DNA of 64,000 nucleotides from an uncultured Oscillospiraceae bacterium (GCA_934593275.1 CAKTQE010000003.1:29439-93438); one strand, 5' to 3'; shown: positions 40,714 to 50,308, numbered from the stretch's first letter. The notes: a model not told the origin generated them from the sequence alone. Made by a program: numbers and translations.

Positions 40714-42681
40714 ATGGATCATTTTGAATTGGTTTCCGATTACAAACTCTCCGGCGACCAGCCGGAGGCGGTGGAGGCCCTGACCAACGGCGTGAACTGG
40801 GGCCTGCGGGAGCAGACCCTTTTGGGCGTGACCGGCTCCGGCAAGACCTTTACCATGGCTTCCGTCATTGCACGGCTCAACCGGCCCACCCTGGTGCTGG
40901 CCCATAATAAAACGTTGGCTGCCCAGCTGTGTTCGGAGTTCCGGGAGTTTTTTCCCAACAATGTGGTGGAATACTTTATTTCCTATTACGATTACTACCA
41001 GCCGGAGGCCTACATTGCCCATACGGATACCTATATTGAAAAGGATTCCGCGGTGAATGAGGAAATTGACCGTCTCCGGCACTCCGCCACCTCCTCGCTT
41101 TTTGAGCGGCGGGATGTGATCATCGTGGCCTCTGTCAGCTGCCTTTACGGTCTGGGTGACCCCATTGACTACAAAAGCATGGTCATTTCCCTGCGGGTGG
41201 GCAATGAGCGGCCCATGGATGACATTCTGCGGCAGCTGACAGAAATCCGCTACGAGCGCAACGACATTGATTTTTCCCGAAACAAGTTCCGGGTCCGGGG
41301 GGATACGTTGGAGGTATACCCCGCCTACTGGTCCGGTCGGGCCATCCGGGTGGAGTTTTTCGGGGACGAGATTGACCGCATCAGCGAAATCAACGCCGTG
41401 TCCGGCATGGTGGAACGGTATGTAGACCATGTGGCCATTTACCCCGCCAGCCACTATGTAGCCTCCCGGGAAAAGCTTCAGCGGGCCATGCTGGAAATCC
41501 AGAAAGAGTGCGACCAGCAGGTGGAAAAATTCAATGCGGAAAACAAGCTGATTGAGGCCCAGCGGATCGCCCAGCGGGTGAATTACGATTTGGAAATGTT
41601 GACGGAGATCGGCTTCTGCACCGGCATTGAAAACTATTCCCGGGTTATTCAGGGCAGGGCACCGGGAACGCCCCCCACGACCCTGCTGGATTATTTTCCC
41701 AAGGATTACCTTATGTTTGTGGATGAAAGCCACGTGACCCTGCCCCAGTGCCGGGCCATGTACGCCGGAGACCGGAGCCGAAAGGATTCCCTGGTAAACT
41801 ACGGCTTCCGGCTGCCCTCGGCCTATGACAACCGGCCTTTGAATTTTGGAGAATTCGACCAGAAAATCAACCAGGTGATCTATGTCTCCGCCACCCCCGG
41901 GGAGTATGAGCGCACCCGGTCCGGCCAGATCGTGGAGCAGGTCATCCGGCCTACAGGCCTGCTGGACCCCCAGGTGGAGGTCCGGCCCATTGAGGGGCAG
42001 ATCGATGACCTGATCGCAGAGATCAACGCCCGCACCGCCCGACAGGAGCGGGTCCTGGTCACCACCCTTACCAAGAAAATGGCCGAGGATTTGACGGTGT
42101 ATCTGCAAAAGGCGGGCATCAAGGTCCGGTATATGCACTCGGATATTGGGGCCATGGAGCGGATGGAGATCATTCGGGACCTGCGGCTGGCCAAGTTTGA
42201 TGTGCTGGTGGGCATCAATCTGCTGCGGGAGGGCCTGGACTTGCCGGAGGTGAGTCTGGTGGCTATTCTGGATGCGGACAAAGAGGGCTTCCTCCGGTCC
42301 GAGACCAGCCTGATTCAGACCATGGGTCGGGCGGCCCGAAACGCCGAGGGCAAGGTCATTATGTACGCAGATACGGTCACGCCCTCTATGCGGGTGGCCA
42401 TGGATGAGACCGCCCGCCGCCGGGAGTTGCAGGATGCCTACAACAAGGCCCACGGCATCGTCCCCCGGACGGTTATCAAGTCGGTTCGGGATTTGATTGA
42501 AATCTCCTCTCCCACCGCCGAGCGCAAGAGCCGCACGGGCATCAAGATGACCAAGGCAGAAAAGGAAAAGGAAATCGCCCGTCTGGAAAAGCAGATGAAA
42601 GAAGCGGCCAGAATGATGGAATACGAACTGGCAGCCGTCCTGCGGGACCAGATCATCGAGCTTCGGGGCAACGGGATTTAA
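40714..42681 (+). CDS. uvrB: Excinuclease ABC subunit B
   Basis: A 655-residue protein. Walker A is [12 protein letters not shown], the DNA-separating beta-hairpin is in [11 protein letters not shown], the DEAD-like box is [11 protein letters not shown], helicase motifs follow ([22 protein letters not shown], split here for clarity), and the UVR domain is at the C-terminus ([20 protein letters not shown]). It takes the lesion from UvrA and recruits UvrC. AAGGAGG precedes ATG 40714. It is co-transcribed with radC. Confidence 0.98.
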   Translation: MDHFELVSDYKLSGDQPEAVEALTNGVNWGLREQTLLGVTGSGKTFTMASVIARLNRPTLVLAHNKTLAAQLCSEFREFFPNNVVEYFISYYDYYQPEAYIAHTDTYIEKDSAVNEEIDRLRHSATSSLFERRDVIIVASVSCLYGLGDPIDYKSMVISLRVGNERPMDDILRQLTEIRYERNDIDFSRNKFRVRGDTLEVYPAYWSGRAIRVEFFGDEIDRISEINAVSGMVERYVDHVAIYPASHYVASREKLQRAMLEIQKECDQQVEKFNAENKLIEAQRIAQRVNYDLEMLTEIGFCTGIENYSRVIQGRAPGTPPTTLLDYFPKDYLMFVDESHVTLPQCRAMYAGDRSRKDSLVNYGFRLPSAYDNRPLNFGEFDQKINQVIYVSATPGEYERTRSGQIVEQVIRPTGLLDPQVEVRPIEGQIDDLIAEINARTARQERVLVTTLTKKMAEDLTVYLQKAGIKVRYMHSDIGAMERMEIIRDLRLAKFDVLVGINLLREGLDLPEVSLVAILDADKEGFLRSETSLIQTMGRAARNAEGKVIMYADTVTPSMRVAMDETARRRELQDAYNKAHGIVPRTVIKSVRDLIEISSPTAERKSRTGIKMTKAEKEKEIARLEKQMKEAARMMEYELAAVLRDQIIELRGNGI

Positions 42682-42721
42682 CCCCATATTCAAAAATATT
42701 CCACAGCGGGTTAAATTGTCC

Positions 42722-42749
42722 TTGCAATTTTCGCTGTGGATGGTATAAT
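42722..42749 (+). promoter_or_regulatory. yajC promoter
   Basis: TTGCAA (42722-42727) and TATAAT (42744-42749) lie 16 bases apart, and the -10 is extended (TGGTATAAT). It is 33 bases upstream of the yajC ATG. Confidence 0.65.
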
Positions 42750-42781
42750 AAACTTCATCAAATACAAAGGAGTTCGTCCCA

Positions 42782-43159
42782 ATGATTATGTTGACTAATG
42801 CCGGAGCCTCCGGAATGTCCAGTATGCTGGTGACTCTGGTCCTGATGCTGGCCGTATTCTACTTCATGCTGATCCGTCCTGAGAACAAGCGGAAGAAAGA
42901 AGCAGAGCAGATGCGTTCCGCCGTCAAGACCGGCGACAAGATCACCACCATCGGCGGCATTGTCGGTACCGTTGTCAATGTGAAAGAAAACAATCTGGTC
43001 ATTGAAACCGGTGCCGATCAGGTTCGCATTGAAATCGCCAAGTGGGCCATGTCCACCAACGAGACCGCTGCGGAGAATGCCAAGGCAGAGGCCAAGAAGG
43101 CCCAGGAAGCCAAGGCCAAGGCAAAGGCTGCCAAGAAGGCCGCCAAGGAAGACAAGTAA
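42782..43159 (+). CDS. yajC: Preprotein translocase subunit YajC
   Basis: A 125-residue protein with one N-terminal membrane helix (about 13-31, MLVTLVLMLAVFYFMLIRP), the family motif RPENKRKKEAEQM and the domain VKTGDKITTIGGIVGTVV. The tail is an Ala/Lys/Glu-rich helix of about 35 residues, longer than in many homologs. YajC associates with SecDF at the translocon. secD and secF are not adjacent here. A terminator directly follows. Confidence 0.95.
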   Translation: MIMLTNAGASGMSSMLVTLVLMLAVFYFMLIRPENKRKKEAEQMRSAVKTGDKITTIGGIVGTVVNVKENNLVIETGADQVRIEIAKWAMSTNETAAENAKAEAKKAQEAKAKAKAAKKAAKEDK

Positions 43160-43164
43160 AAAAG

Positions 43165-43197
43165 AATTGGCTGTCCGAAAAGGACAGCCAATTTTTT
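43165..43197. terminator. Bidirectional terminator between yajC and the PHP phosphatase gene
   Basis: AATTGGCTGTCC and GGACAGCCAATT form a 12-bp stem with a 4-base loop, with T runs on both strands. It serves the converging genes. Confidence 0.92.
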
Positions 43198-43984
43198 AAA
43201 GGTATTGTAGTTCTACAGTTTCCAGAACCGGAATGCCCAGGGAAGACAAAAGGCCCCGGACTTTGGTTTCCGTAGCGGCTACGGTCAGGTCTTCAGGCCG
43301 GTGGGCATCGCACCCCAGAACCATGGGCAGGTTTTCTTGCGCCACCAGCTCTAAAAAGCGGCGGTTTGGGTAATTCCGGCCCTCCCGGTAGCCCAGAAAG
43401 TTGAATTCCAGGGGAATACCGTGATCCTTGGCTTCCCGCACCAGAAGACCCATCCAGTCCTCATAAACCTGGTGGGAGCCTACAAAGTTCAGAATATCCG
43501 GGTGGGCAATGTAGGTGTAGACCCCGGTGTCCATGGCGGCAATGACCTGGCGGACATAATCTTCCAGAATTTGCTTATCATCGGTTTCGTGGCCGCTGTA
43601 AACACCCAAAGGCTCATTGCCTGTAAAGTGCTGGCCCAAAATCATGTATTCCACCCGGTTCTGCCGCAGATAGTCCAGCAGCTTTTCAAAATAACTGGGA
43701 TAGTATTCCGCTTCCACGCCGGTGTGCAGCTGGATTTTTCCGGAATACCGTTTTTTTAGACCCTCTATGGTGGCAACATAGCCAGGCAGTTCCTCCGGCC
43801 GCATCCGAAAGCCGGAGTAGTAGTCCCCGGGGAAGAAGTAGGGGGTATGGTCCGAAAAACCCAGAATTTGCAGCCCGGAAGAAATCGCTTTTTCTACATA
43901 GGCTTCCTCGGAGCCATGGGCGTGATTGCAGCGTGGGGTGTGAGTATGGTAGTTGGCAATCAAAGAAATCGTTCCCTCTTTCAC
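43196..43984 (-). CDS. Histidinol-phosphatase-like PHP-domain phosphatase
   Basis: A 262-residue PHP-fold metalloenzyme. The metal-binding motifs are NYHTHTPRCNHAHG at the N-terminus, FSDHTPYF, GVEAEYY, YIAHPDIL and GCDAHRPED near the end. This is the arrangement of HisK-type histidinol-phosphate phosphatase. No other histidine biosynthesis gene is nearby, so the natural substrate is not assured. ATG 43984 is chosen as the first Met of the frame; the following gene on the plus strand diverges from it. Confidence 0.88.
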   Translation of the reverse strand: MKEGTISLIANYHTHTPRCNHAHGSEEAYVEKAISSGLQILGFSDHTPYFFPGDYYSGFRMRPEELPGYVATIEGLKKRYSGKIQLHTGVEAEYYPSYFEKLLDYLRQNRVEYMILGQHFTGNEPLGVYSGHETDDKQILEDYVRQVIAAMDTGVYTYIAHPDILNFVGSHQVYEDWMGLLVREAKDHGIPLEFNFLGYREGRNYPNRRFLELVAQENLPMVLGCDAHRPEDLTVAATETKVRGLLSSLGIPVLETVELQYL

Positions 43985-44058
43985 CTTTTTTCTTTAGTAT
44001 AACACATCAGAGGGGAAAATGGAAACAAAATAAAAACCAACCTTGGGAGGAACATCGA

Positions 44059-44694
44059 ATGAAAGATTTTCCTGTTTTTACTACGGAAAATGGCGTGGCC
44101 AGCCTGATTTTGAAAGAGATCCCTTATCGGGGAGAGGCCTATATCCATTTGCGGGATTCCCAGAATCCCCAGGCACTGTTGGAAGAATGTGTTTCTTTCT
44201 GTACTGCCTGTGGGGCAAAGGCCGTTTACGCCGCGGGAAACCCGATTCTGGAAAGTTACCCCCTCCATACGGCCATACTGGAAATGCGGGGCGTTCCCAA
44301 TATAGAGGTGGAGCAGATCGCCTCCTTGTTTCCGGTGACCGAGACCACGGCGGGCCGTTGGCGGGAACTTCACAACCGTGCCATGGCCCAGGTACCCAAC
44401 GCCGGGACCTTGGAGCAGCGGGACGAAGAAGAGCTTACAAAGGGCGGTGCCTATTTTGTTCATCAGCAGGGGGAGCTTTTGGGCATTGGCTATCTGAAAG
44501 AGGACTGCATTGCCGCTTTGGCGGCCTGTAAGCCCGGGGCAGGGAAACAGGTGCTGCATTCCCTTTGCTCCGTATGCCCCGGAGTTCCCCTGCGCCTGGA
44601 AGTGGCCTCCACCAACGAGCGGGCCATTGGACTGTATGAGCGCATGGGCTTTTTGAAGGTCCGGGAAATTTCCCGGTGGTATCGGGTACAATAA
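44059..44694 (+). CDS. GNAT-family N-acetyltransferase
   Basis: A 211-residue protein. The C-terminal half carries a GNAT-like acetyl-CoA fold: GELLGIGYLKEDCIAAL, a region equivalent to the pyrophosphate-binding loop (CKPGAGKQVL), and LEVASTNERAIGLYERMGF at the end, the classical GNAT motif B. The N-terminal half (about 1-95) is less conserved and may be a second, decayed GNAT domain. GGGAGG precedes ATG 44059, although the frame is open to 43933. The substrate is unknown. Confidence 0.85.
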   Translation: MKDFPVFTTENGVASLILKEIPYRGEAYIHLRDSQNPQALLEECVSFCTACGAKAVYAAGNPILESYPLHTAILEMRGVPNIEVEQIASLFPVTETTAGRWRELHNRAMAQVPNAGTLEQRDEEELTKGGAYFVHQQGELLGIGYLKEDCIAALAACKPGAGKQVLHSLCSVCPGVPLRLEVASTNERAIGLYERMGFLKVREISRWYRVQ

Positions 44695-44700
44695 AGATTT

Positions 44701-44740
44701 CGGGCGCATGCTTTCTTCCGGTGAGAGCGTGCGCCCGCTT
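44701..44740 (+). terminator. Terminator after the GNAT gene
   Basis: CGGGCGCATGC pairs with GCGTGCGCCCG (one G-U) and is followed by TTTTTT, 6 bases after the stop. Confidence 0.85.
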
Positions 44741-44807
44741 TTTTATGTCGGTATCTACAAAAACAGAGAAAATCCACAATAAATCATTACTATCTGATAA
44801 AATCCTC

Positions 44808-44836
44808 TTGAAAACAGGAAACAAATGGAATATAAT
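44808..44836 (+). promoter_or_regulatory. Promoter of the solute-binding lipoprotein/hybrid kinase operon
   Basis: TTGAAA (44808-44813) and TATAAT (44831-44836) are separated by 17 bases. The transcript would have a leader of about 105 bases. Confidence 0.75.
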
Positions 44837-44849
44837 AGTTCCCACATTT

Positions 44850-44930
44850 CCGCCCCACGCCTGAGGACCGGCGGAAAAAAGGATTTTGAGTGCGCTGTCA
44901 GGCATAGGCGGCGTGTTTTTGTTTGCTTGC
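44850..44930 (+). promoter_or_regulatory. Structured leader with an attenuator-like hairpin
   Basis: TTTCCGCC pairs with GGCGGAAA in the first part. CGCTGTC pairs with GGCGGCG (with G-U pairs) around AGGCATA, followed by TGTTTTTGTTTG. The second hairpin plus T run resembles a terminator placed before the coding region. I do not recognise a known riboswitch class. Confidence 0.35.
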
Positions 44931-44946
44931 AGCAGGAGTATTAGAT

Positions 44947-45792
44947 ATGCGACAAAAGAAGAAAAACAGAAAACTTGTGTTTTCCAAGACCCTTGCCGGT
45001 GTATTGACGGCCCTCCTTTTGATTGGGCTGCTTTTCGGCTGCGGCTTTTGGGGCAGTACAGACAAGGAGGCAGAGAAGCTCCCCCAAATTGTGGTGGGCA
45101 GCGATGTTTATCCGCCCTTTAATTATGAGGATGCCGATGGAACCCCCACAGGCATTGATGTGGAACTGGCCAGGGAAGCCTTTCGCCGTATGGGCTACGA
45201 ACCTAAGTTTACGACCATTGTCTGGGAGGAGAAAAACGAGCTGCTGGAGCAGGGAACCATCGACTGCATCTGGGGCAGTTTTTCCATTGACGGACGGGAG
45301 GACCAATACCGTTGGACGGAACCCTATATGTACAGCCGTCAGGTGGTGGCGGTCCGGGAGAACAGCCCTATTTACACCCTCCAGGATTTGGAGGGAAAGC
45401 GGGTGGCGGTGCAGTCCACCACCAAGCCCGAGGGCATTTTCCTGTCCCATACAGACCCCCGAATTCCCCAGATCCGGGAACTGTTCTCCCTGCAAAATCG
45501 GGAGCTGCTCTATCCCTATCTCAGCAAGGGCTACGCCGATGCCATTGCGGCCCATGAGACTTCCATCATGCAGAGCATGGTCGAATACAATCTGCACTAT
45601 CGGATTTTAGAGGAGCCATTGCTTACCGTGGGCCTGGGAGTGGCCTTTGCAAAAGAGGATGAGAGAAGCGTTTGTGACGAACTTTCCCAAACCTTCCGGG
45701 GTATGCGGGAAGACGGCACCATGGAAAAAATCATCGGCAAATATCTTAAAAATCCGGAAAGCTATTTGGAGGTAGACGGCAATGAAAAATAA
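44947..45792 (+). CDS. Extracellular solute-binding lipoprotein, family 3 (amino-acid-binding type)
   Basis: A 281-residue protein with a basic N-terminus, one hydrophobic segment (about 16-30) and a lipobox LFGC, so it should be a membrane-anchored lipoprotein. The mature part is a periplasmic-binding-protein type 2 fold with VVGSDVYPPFNYEDADGTP, GIDVELAREAFRRMG, YMYSRQVVAVRE and LEGKRVAVQS. No ABC transporter genes are adjacent. Instead it overlaps by 11 bases the gene of a hybrid histidine kinase, so it is probably the ligand-sensing partner of that kinase. AGGAGT lies 8 bases before ATG 44947. Confidence 0.9.
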   Translation: MRQKKKNRKLVFSKTLAGVLTALLLIGLLFGCGFWGSTDKEAEKLPQIVVGSDVYPPFNYEDADGTPTGIDVELAREAFRRMGYEPKFTTIVWEEKNELLEQGTIDCIWGSFSIDGREDQYRWTEPYMYSRQVVAVRENSPIYTLQDLEGKRVAVQSTTKPEGIFLSHTDPRIPQIRELFSLQNRELLYPYLSKGYADAIAAHETSIMQSMVEYNLHYRILEEPLLTVGLGVAFAKEDERSVCDELSQTFRGMREDGTMEKIIGKYLKNPESYLEVDGNEK

Positions 45793-47950
45793 AGCCCGTG
45801 TCATCTCCAAACGCCGGATCCTTTGGCAGTTTGCGGCAGGCCTGGTGCTGCTGGTGGTGGTGGCCCTGGGGACCATCCAATACGATTTGGTCACGGCCCA
45901 AAGGGGCCTTTCCAGCACCGCTGATTACATCAAGGAACAGTGCAACCAGTATTCCCGGAACCATCTGGCGGCGGAGACCAAAAGCCTCATGCGCATTATT
46001 GAGGGCTGCAATCAGGCAGCCGGTCATCTGAAAAACTGTGGCCCGGAGGGAAGCCTGGAGGAGTACGCCCAGGATGCCTATCTGACGGGTCTGCTGCTGC
46101 TGGATGAAGACGGAAACGTCACCCAGGCATACTATGGAGAGGGCCACGCCCCGGAAGGACTGCTGGATGCCCTTCGTTCTCCGGCACTGCTGGATACCTA
46201 CCAGTATCCGGAAAAACGCTATACCGCCCGACTGCGCTGCACGGACAACAGCGAAATCGATCTGGCCGCCGTGGCCCGGCAGGATGCCCCCGGCATTGTG
46301 GTGGCCTATTACCACACCCCGACAGAATACATTGAGTCCTTTAATCTCTCCCTGGGTTCCATGCTCTCCGGCTACAACAAGGACCGGGACGGCACCATTG
46401 TGGTCACCAACGGAGAAATCGTGGTGGCCAGCAACGCGGAGATTTTTGTAGGCACCCGAACCAAAGAAATTCCGCTTCTGCAAAAAATCAAATCCGCCCC
46501 CAAAGAGGGGGAACTGGCCCATGCCGGCAGGAGGGACGGTGCTTCCGGCCAGTATCTGGGCCTGATGAAGCGGGGACAGAATGTGTATGTTTATTGCATT
46601 ATGCCCGAGCGCAGTGTCTTCGCCCAGACACCCCGGATGGTTGCTTACAGCCTGGTGGCCTATCTCCTGCTGCTCATAGGCACCAATGCCATCCGGCTTC
46701 GCAGCAACCAGCAGGCCCAGAAAGAATACGCCCGGCAGCTTCAGGAGAAAAACGCCCAGCTTAGCGCGGCGGTAGACGAGGCCCAGCGGGCCAATGCGGC
46801 GAAAACCAGCTTCCTTTCCCGGATGAGCCACGACATCCGCACACCCTTAAACGGCATCATCGGTATGTTGGAAATTGCGGAGGCCCACCCGGAGGATGTG
46901 GAACTGCTGAAAGCCAACCGGGAAAAAATGCGGGTGGCGGCAGACCATTTGCTTTCTCTTGTCAATGACGTTTTGCAGATGGGCAAACTGGAAAGCGGGG
47001 AGTTAAACCTGGCCCACGAGGTCATGGACATCAAAGCCCTGGCCTCGGAGGTCATGACCCTGGTCAGCCAGCGGGCAGCGGAATCCGGCGTGACCATGGT
47101 GTATGATCTTCGCTCCGACCAGGTCAAATACCCCTGGGTCTACGGTAGCCCCCTGCATGTAAGGCAGATTTTCCTGAACATTTACACCAACTGCGTCAAG
47201 TATAACCGCATGGGCGGCACCATTACCACCCTGTTTCAGTGCCAGAATGTCAAGGAAAATCGGGTGGAATACCACTGGACCATTACCGATACGGGCATTG
47301 GCATGAGCCAGGAGTTTTTGCGGCACATCTTTGACCCCTTTACCCAGGAAAGCACCGATGCCCGCAGTGTTTATCAGGGTACGGGCCTGGGCATGGCCAT
47401 TGTAAAAGAACTGGTGGAGAGCATGGGCGGCAGCATTTGCGTACAGAGCCGCCCGGGAAAAGGCTCTGTGTTTGATATCGTCCTTCCCTTTGAAATCGCT
47501 CAGCCGGAGAAGAACACCCCGGATGGGGAACCGGAACAGGAGAAAGCTTCCGTCCGCGGTCTGCGGCTGCTGCTGGTGGAGGACAATGCCCTGAATGCGG
47601 AAATCGCCAAGGTGCTTCTCACCGACGCCGGTGCGGAAATCACCTGGGTGCAGGACGGAAAACAGGCCCTGGATTTGTTTCAGCAGGAACCGCCCGGAAC
47701 CTTTGACGGCATTCTCATGGATATCATGATGCCGGTGATGGACGGCCTTGCCGCCACCAAAGCCATCCGGGCCTTGGACCGGAAAGACGCGAAAACCGTT
47801 CCCATTATCGCCATGACCGCCAACGCCTTTGACGAGGACGCGAAAAAGTGTCTGGACGTCGGTATGAATGCCCATCTGGCCAAGCCCTTGGACATTCAAA
47901 AGCTTATTGATGTTCTGGCCCGGTGTGTCCGGCTAAAGAATACTCTATAA
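45782..47950 (+). CDS. Hybrid sensor histidine kinase with C-terminal receiver domain
   Basis: A 722-residue protein. It has membrane helices at about 13-33 and 283-300 enclosing an extracellular sensor domain, a linker coiled coil, HisKA with H350 in SRMSHDIRTPLNG, HATPase with the N-box IYTNCVKYN and G boxes DTGIGMS and GTGLGMAIV, then a receiver domain with the acidic start LLVEDN and D647 in LMDIMMPVMDG. No output regulator is encoded next to it. The sequence order (binding protein gene, then kinase) resembles a split version of BvgS-type sensors. It overlaps the lipoprotein gene by 11 bases. Confidence 0.93.
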   Translation: MKNKARVISKRRILWQFAAGLVLLVVVALGTIQYDLVTAQRGLSSTADYIKEQCNQYSRNHLAAETKSLMRIIEGCNQAAGHLKNCGPEGSLEEYAQDAYLTGLLLLDEDGNVTQAYYGEGHAPEGLLDALRSPALLDTYQYPEKRYTARLRCTDNSEIDLAAVARQDAPGIVVAYYHTPTEYIESFNLSLGSMLSGYNKDRDGTIVVTNGEIVVASNAEIFVGTRTKEIPLLQKIKSAPKEGELAHAGRRDGASGQYLGLMKRGQNVYVYCIMPERSVFAQTPRMVAYSLVAYLLLLIGTNAIRLRSNQQAQKEYARQLQEKNAQLSAAVDEAQRANAAKTSFLSRMSHDIRTPLNGIIGMLEIAEAHPEDVELLKANREKMRVAADHLLSLVNDVLQMGKLESGELNLAHEVMDIKALASEVMTLVSQRAAESGVTMVYDLRSDQVKYPWVYGSPLHVRQIFLNIYTNCVKYNRMGGTITTLFQCQNVKENRVEYHWTITDTGIGMSQEFLRHIFDPFTQESTDARSVYQGTGLGMAIVKELVESMGGSICVQSRPGKGSVFDIVLPFEIAQPEKNTPDGEPEQEKASVRGLRLLLVEDNALNAEIAKVLLTDAGAEITWVQDGKQALDLFQQEPPGTFDGILMDIMMPVMDGLAATKAIRALDRKDAKTVPIIAMTANAFDEDAKKCLDVGMNAHLAKPLDIQKLIDVLARCVRLKNTL

Positions 47951-47958
47951 CTGATTCT

Positions 47959-47989
47959 GGCAGAGTTCTAAAGTGGGACTCTGCCTTTT
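47959..47989 (+). terminator. Terminator after the hybrid kinase gene
   Basis: GGCAGAGT pairs perfectly with ACTCTGCC, followed by TTTTG, 8 bases after the stop. Confidence 0.8.
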
Positions 47990-48000
47990 GTCTTCCCTTG

Positions 48001-48017
48001 CCGTGGCACGGCCACGG
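48001..48017. repeat. Short perfect inverted repeat
   Basis: CCGTGGC and GCCACGG surround ACG. It lies between the terminator at 47959 and the promoter at 48096; a second hairpin or operator is possible. Confidence 0.5.
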
Positions 48018-48095
48018 TTTCCTCGAATGATTGGAGAAGAATGGGCCTTTTCTGAATCAAATCTTGTCATATTCGCAAAAGAAATGATAGAGTGG

Positions 48096-48123
48096 TTGAT
48101 TTTTGAAATTCTTATGTTATAAT
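48096..48123 (+). promoter_or_regulatory. Promoter of the second polysaccharide operon
   Basis: TTGATT (48096-48101) and TATAAT (48118-48123) lie 16 bases apart, 67 bases upstream of the ATG at 48191. Confidence 0.65.
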
Positions 48124-48190
48124 ACCTTCGATACTGTGAAAAGTGTGGCCTCAAAGGCGAGGCGAAAGAATAACTGTGGAGAACAAAATT

Positions 48191-49477
48191 ATGTGGGAAA
48201 ATGAAGGAAAAAAGACGCTTATCCGTAATATCATCATCTTTTTGCTGCTGACAGTTGTGGTGGCAGTCCTGGTGGTGGCAATGTTTGCCGTAAAAAAGCA
48301 GATCGATGCCGAAGATGAGCTGCTGAAAGCCCAAAGCTCCAGCCAGCAGCAGGAACTCAGTGTAGAGCGGCAGGAAAATCTGGATTCCATTCAGCAGGCC
48401 TATGACAAGGATATGCAAACCGTCCAAACCTACCTCCCCGGAATCGTCTGCTGGGGTGACAGCCTCACCGCCGGGTCTTCCGGTAATGTGTCCTATCCCG
48501 GTACCCTGCAAAAATATATCAATACATACATGTGCGATATTTACGAATTCTATTCCACCATCGATAACGCCCAGGATTACTCCCGGCTGGATTGGTCCCA
48601 GTACACCGTGTCCATCCCTGTGGTCAATATGGGTTCCGGCAAGGAAAACTGTGCCACGGTTCTGGGCCGCAGCGGTGTAAGCCCCTATGTGGTGGGAAAA
48701 CAGTTTGAGATTCCTGGGGAGACGGAAGCCGTAACCATTACCATCAAGTCTCAGGATGGCCAGACCGTTGCGCCCCTGACCGCCGGTAATGTTGGCGTCA
48801 ATCCTGTGGTGCTGTCCGGTGTGGAAGGAACCATCACCCTGGTTTCTGAGGGTCAGGGAGAGGGAAAGAATTCCTACCGCTTTACCCGTACAGAGTCTGG
48901 CGACCCGGTTACCGTGGAAGCGGGTACCGAGATCATCACCGCCGCCACGGGGGAATACACCGACTACGTGCATATCGTCTGGATCGGAACCTACGATGAT
49001 GTTAAAACCCCGGACAGCCTGGTCGCATCCGTAAAGCAGCTGCTTTCCCGTCAGGCCCAGAACCCGGACCGTTACCTGGTCCTTGGACCTTGCACCATCA
49101 AAGGGTCCTGGTCCGGTGTAAGTGCCTCTACTATGAATGCCATCGATTCTGCCATGCTCCAGGAGTTTGGCAATCACTATATCAATGTCCGGAAGTATCT
49201 GATGGGTGACGGCATGACCGATGCGGGCCTGTCTGTTTCCCGGGAGGAAAAGAGCCAGATCCAGCAGGGGCAGATTCCCGCCAGCTTCCGCAGCAATACG
49301 AACGGTGCGGACCTCAGCGGTACAGCCTATAAGCTGATTGGCAAGCTTGTCTATGACCGGATGGAGTCTCTGGGTTATTTTGCCGAGGTGCGGCAGGAAC
49401 TGGGCCTGGATAAGACCACCCAGGATATTCTGAAAACCAATCCCAGGTATTTTGAGAACATTCTGAATGCGAAATAA
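48191..49477 (+). CDS. Membrane-anchored SGNH/GDSL hydrolase-like protein
   Basis: A 428-residue protein with an N-terminal membrane anchor (about 12-33, IIIFLLLTVVVAVLVVAMF), a charged coiled-coil stretch (about 38-75) and an SGNH domain that starts with the catalytic-serine block IVCWGDSLTAGSSGN. The enzyme domain would face outside. SGNH proteins in capsule operons often deacetylate or hydrolyse esters on the polymer, and this one could balance the acyltransferase encoded at 28344. A long insert of beta-rich sequence separates block I from later blocks. GGAG lies 9 bases before ATG 48191; GTG 48143 or 48176 are alternatives. Confidence 0.8.
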   Translation: MWENEGKKTLIRNIIIFLLLTVVVAVLVVAMFAVKKQIDAEDELLKAQSSSQQQELSVERQENLDSIQQAYDKDMQTVQTYLPGIVCWGDSLTAGSSGNVSYPGTLQKYINTYMCDIYEFYSTIDNAQDYSRLDWSQYTVSIPVVNMGSGKENCATVLGRSGVSPYVVGKQFEIPGETEAVTITIKSQDGQTVAPLTAGNVGVNPVVLSGVEGTITLVSEGQGEGKNSYRFTRTESGDPVTVEAGTEIITAATGEYTDYVHIVWIGTYDDVKTPDSLVASVKQLLSRQAQNPDRYLVLGPCTIKGSWSGVSASTMNAIDSAMLQEFGNHYINVRKYLMGDGMTDAGLSVSREEKSQIQQGQIPASFRSNTNGADLSGTAYKLIGKLVYDRMESLGYFAEVRQELGLDKTTQDILKTNPRYFENILNAK

Positions 49478-49504
49478 CGGGGAAGAAAAGGAAAGAGGAA
49501 GAAT

Positions 49505-50308
49505 ATGAATCATATGGAAGAAGATACCATTGACCTGCTGGAACTGGCCAAGGCGATTTGGAAGAACATTCTGATCATTGCCCTGGTTGCCGCTCTGGTA
49601 GGCTCGGCGGCTTTTGCCTACACCGCTTTTATGGTCTCTCCCAAGTATCAGGCAAAGGCATCTCTCTACGTCAACAACAGTTCTTTCAGCCTGGGTTCCA
49701 CCAGCTTCTCCATCTCCAATGCGGAGCTGTCGGCCTCCAATTCCCTGGTTTCTGTGTACATCTACATTCTGAATTCCAGAACCACCATGGAAGATGTGAT
49801 CAAAGAGGCAAACCTTTCCTACACGCCGGAAGAACTCAGCAAAATGGTAGAAGCCGAGGGCATCAGCTCTACAGCGGCCTTTGAGGTCACGGTGACCAGT
49901 GAAGACCCTGCGGAGGCAGAACTGATTGCAAATACCATCGCCCGACTCCTGCCGGACCGGATCGCTGAGATCGTTGACGGCAGTTCGGTGCGTATTGTGG
50001 ATTACGCCATCATTCCCTCTCATCGTGCCGGACCCAGCATGGTGAAGAATACCGCCATCGGAGTATTGGCCGGTGCCTTCCTCAGTATTGCGGTGGTGGT
50101 TGTGCGGTTCCTGATGGATGACCGGTCCAAGGCCATGATCCAGTCTGTAGACGAACTGCGGGCAATCTATCCGGACATTATGGTCCTGGCCATGATCCCG
50201 GATATGCGGATATCCGACAAGAAGAACGGCTATTATTCCAATTATTATGCCCAGCCGGACAAGAAAAAGAAGGAGGGAGCAAGCAATGCCTCAGCAAAGC
50301 GTGCATAA
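49505..50308 (+). CDS. Chain-length determinant / capsule kinase adaptor (Wzz/YveK/CapA-type)
   Basis: A 267-residue membrane protein. It has an N-terminal helix (about 21-43), an extracellular region beginning VSPKYQAKASLYVNN, and a second helix near 181-201 with the conserved proline-rich approach (PSHRAGPSM). It controls polymer length and activates the cytoplasmic tyrosine kinase encoded by the next gene, which it overlaps by 23 bases. AAGAGGAAGAAT precedes the ATG. Confidence 0.93.
   Translation: MNHMEEDTIDLLELAKAIWKNILIIALVAALVGSAAFAYTAFMVSPKYQAKASLYVNNSSFSLGSTSFSISNAELSASNSLVSVYIYILNSRTTMEDVIKEANLSYTPEELSKMVEAEGISSTAAFEVTVTSEDPAEAELIANTIARLLPDRIAEIVDGSSVRIVDYAIIPSHRAGPSMVKNTAIGVLAGAFLSIAVVVVRFLMDDRSKAMIQSVDELRAIYPDIMVLAMIPDMRISDKKNGYYSNYYAQPDKKKKEGASNASAKRA

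Noticed and set aside
40648-42693. Long open frame (681 codons) on the minus strand opposite uvrB
   Set aside because: It is low-complexity antisense sequence of a canonical uvrB with no ribosome binding site or motif.
44837-44946. Possible known riboswitch in the leader of the lipoprotein gene
   Set aside because: I could not match it to any class I know; kept only as a structured, attenuator-like leader.
47945-50023. Long open frame (692 codons) on the minus strand opposite the SGNH hydrolase and Wzz genes
   Set aside because: It spans two real plus-strand genes and their promoter, with no motif.
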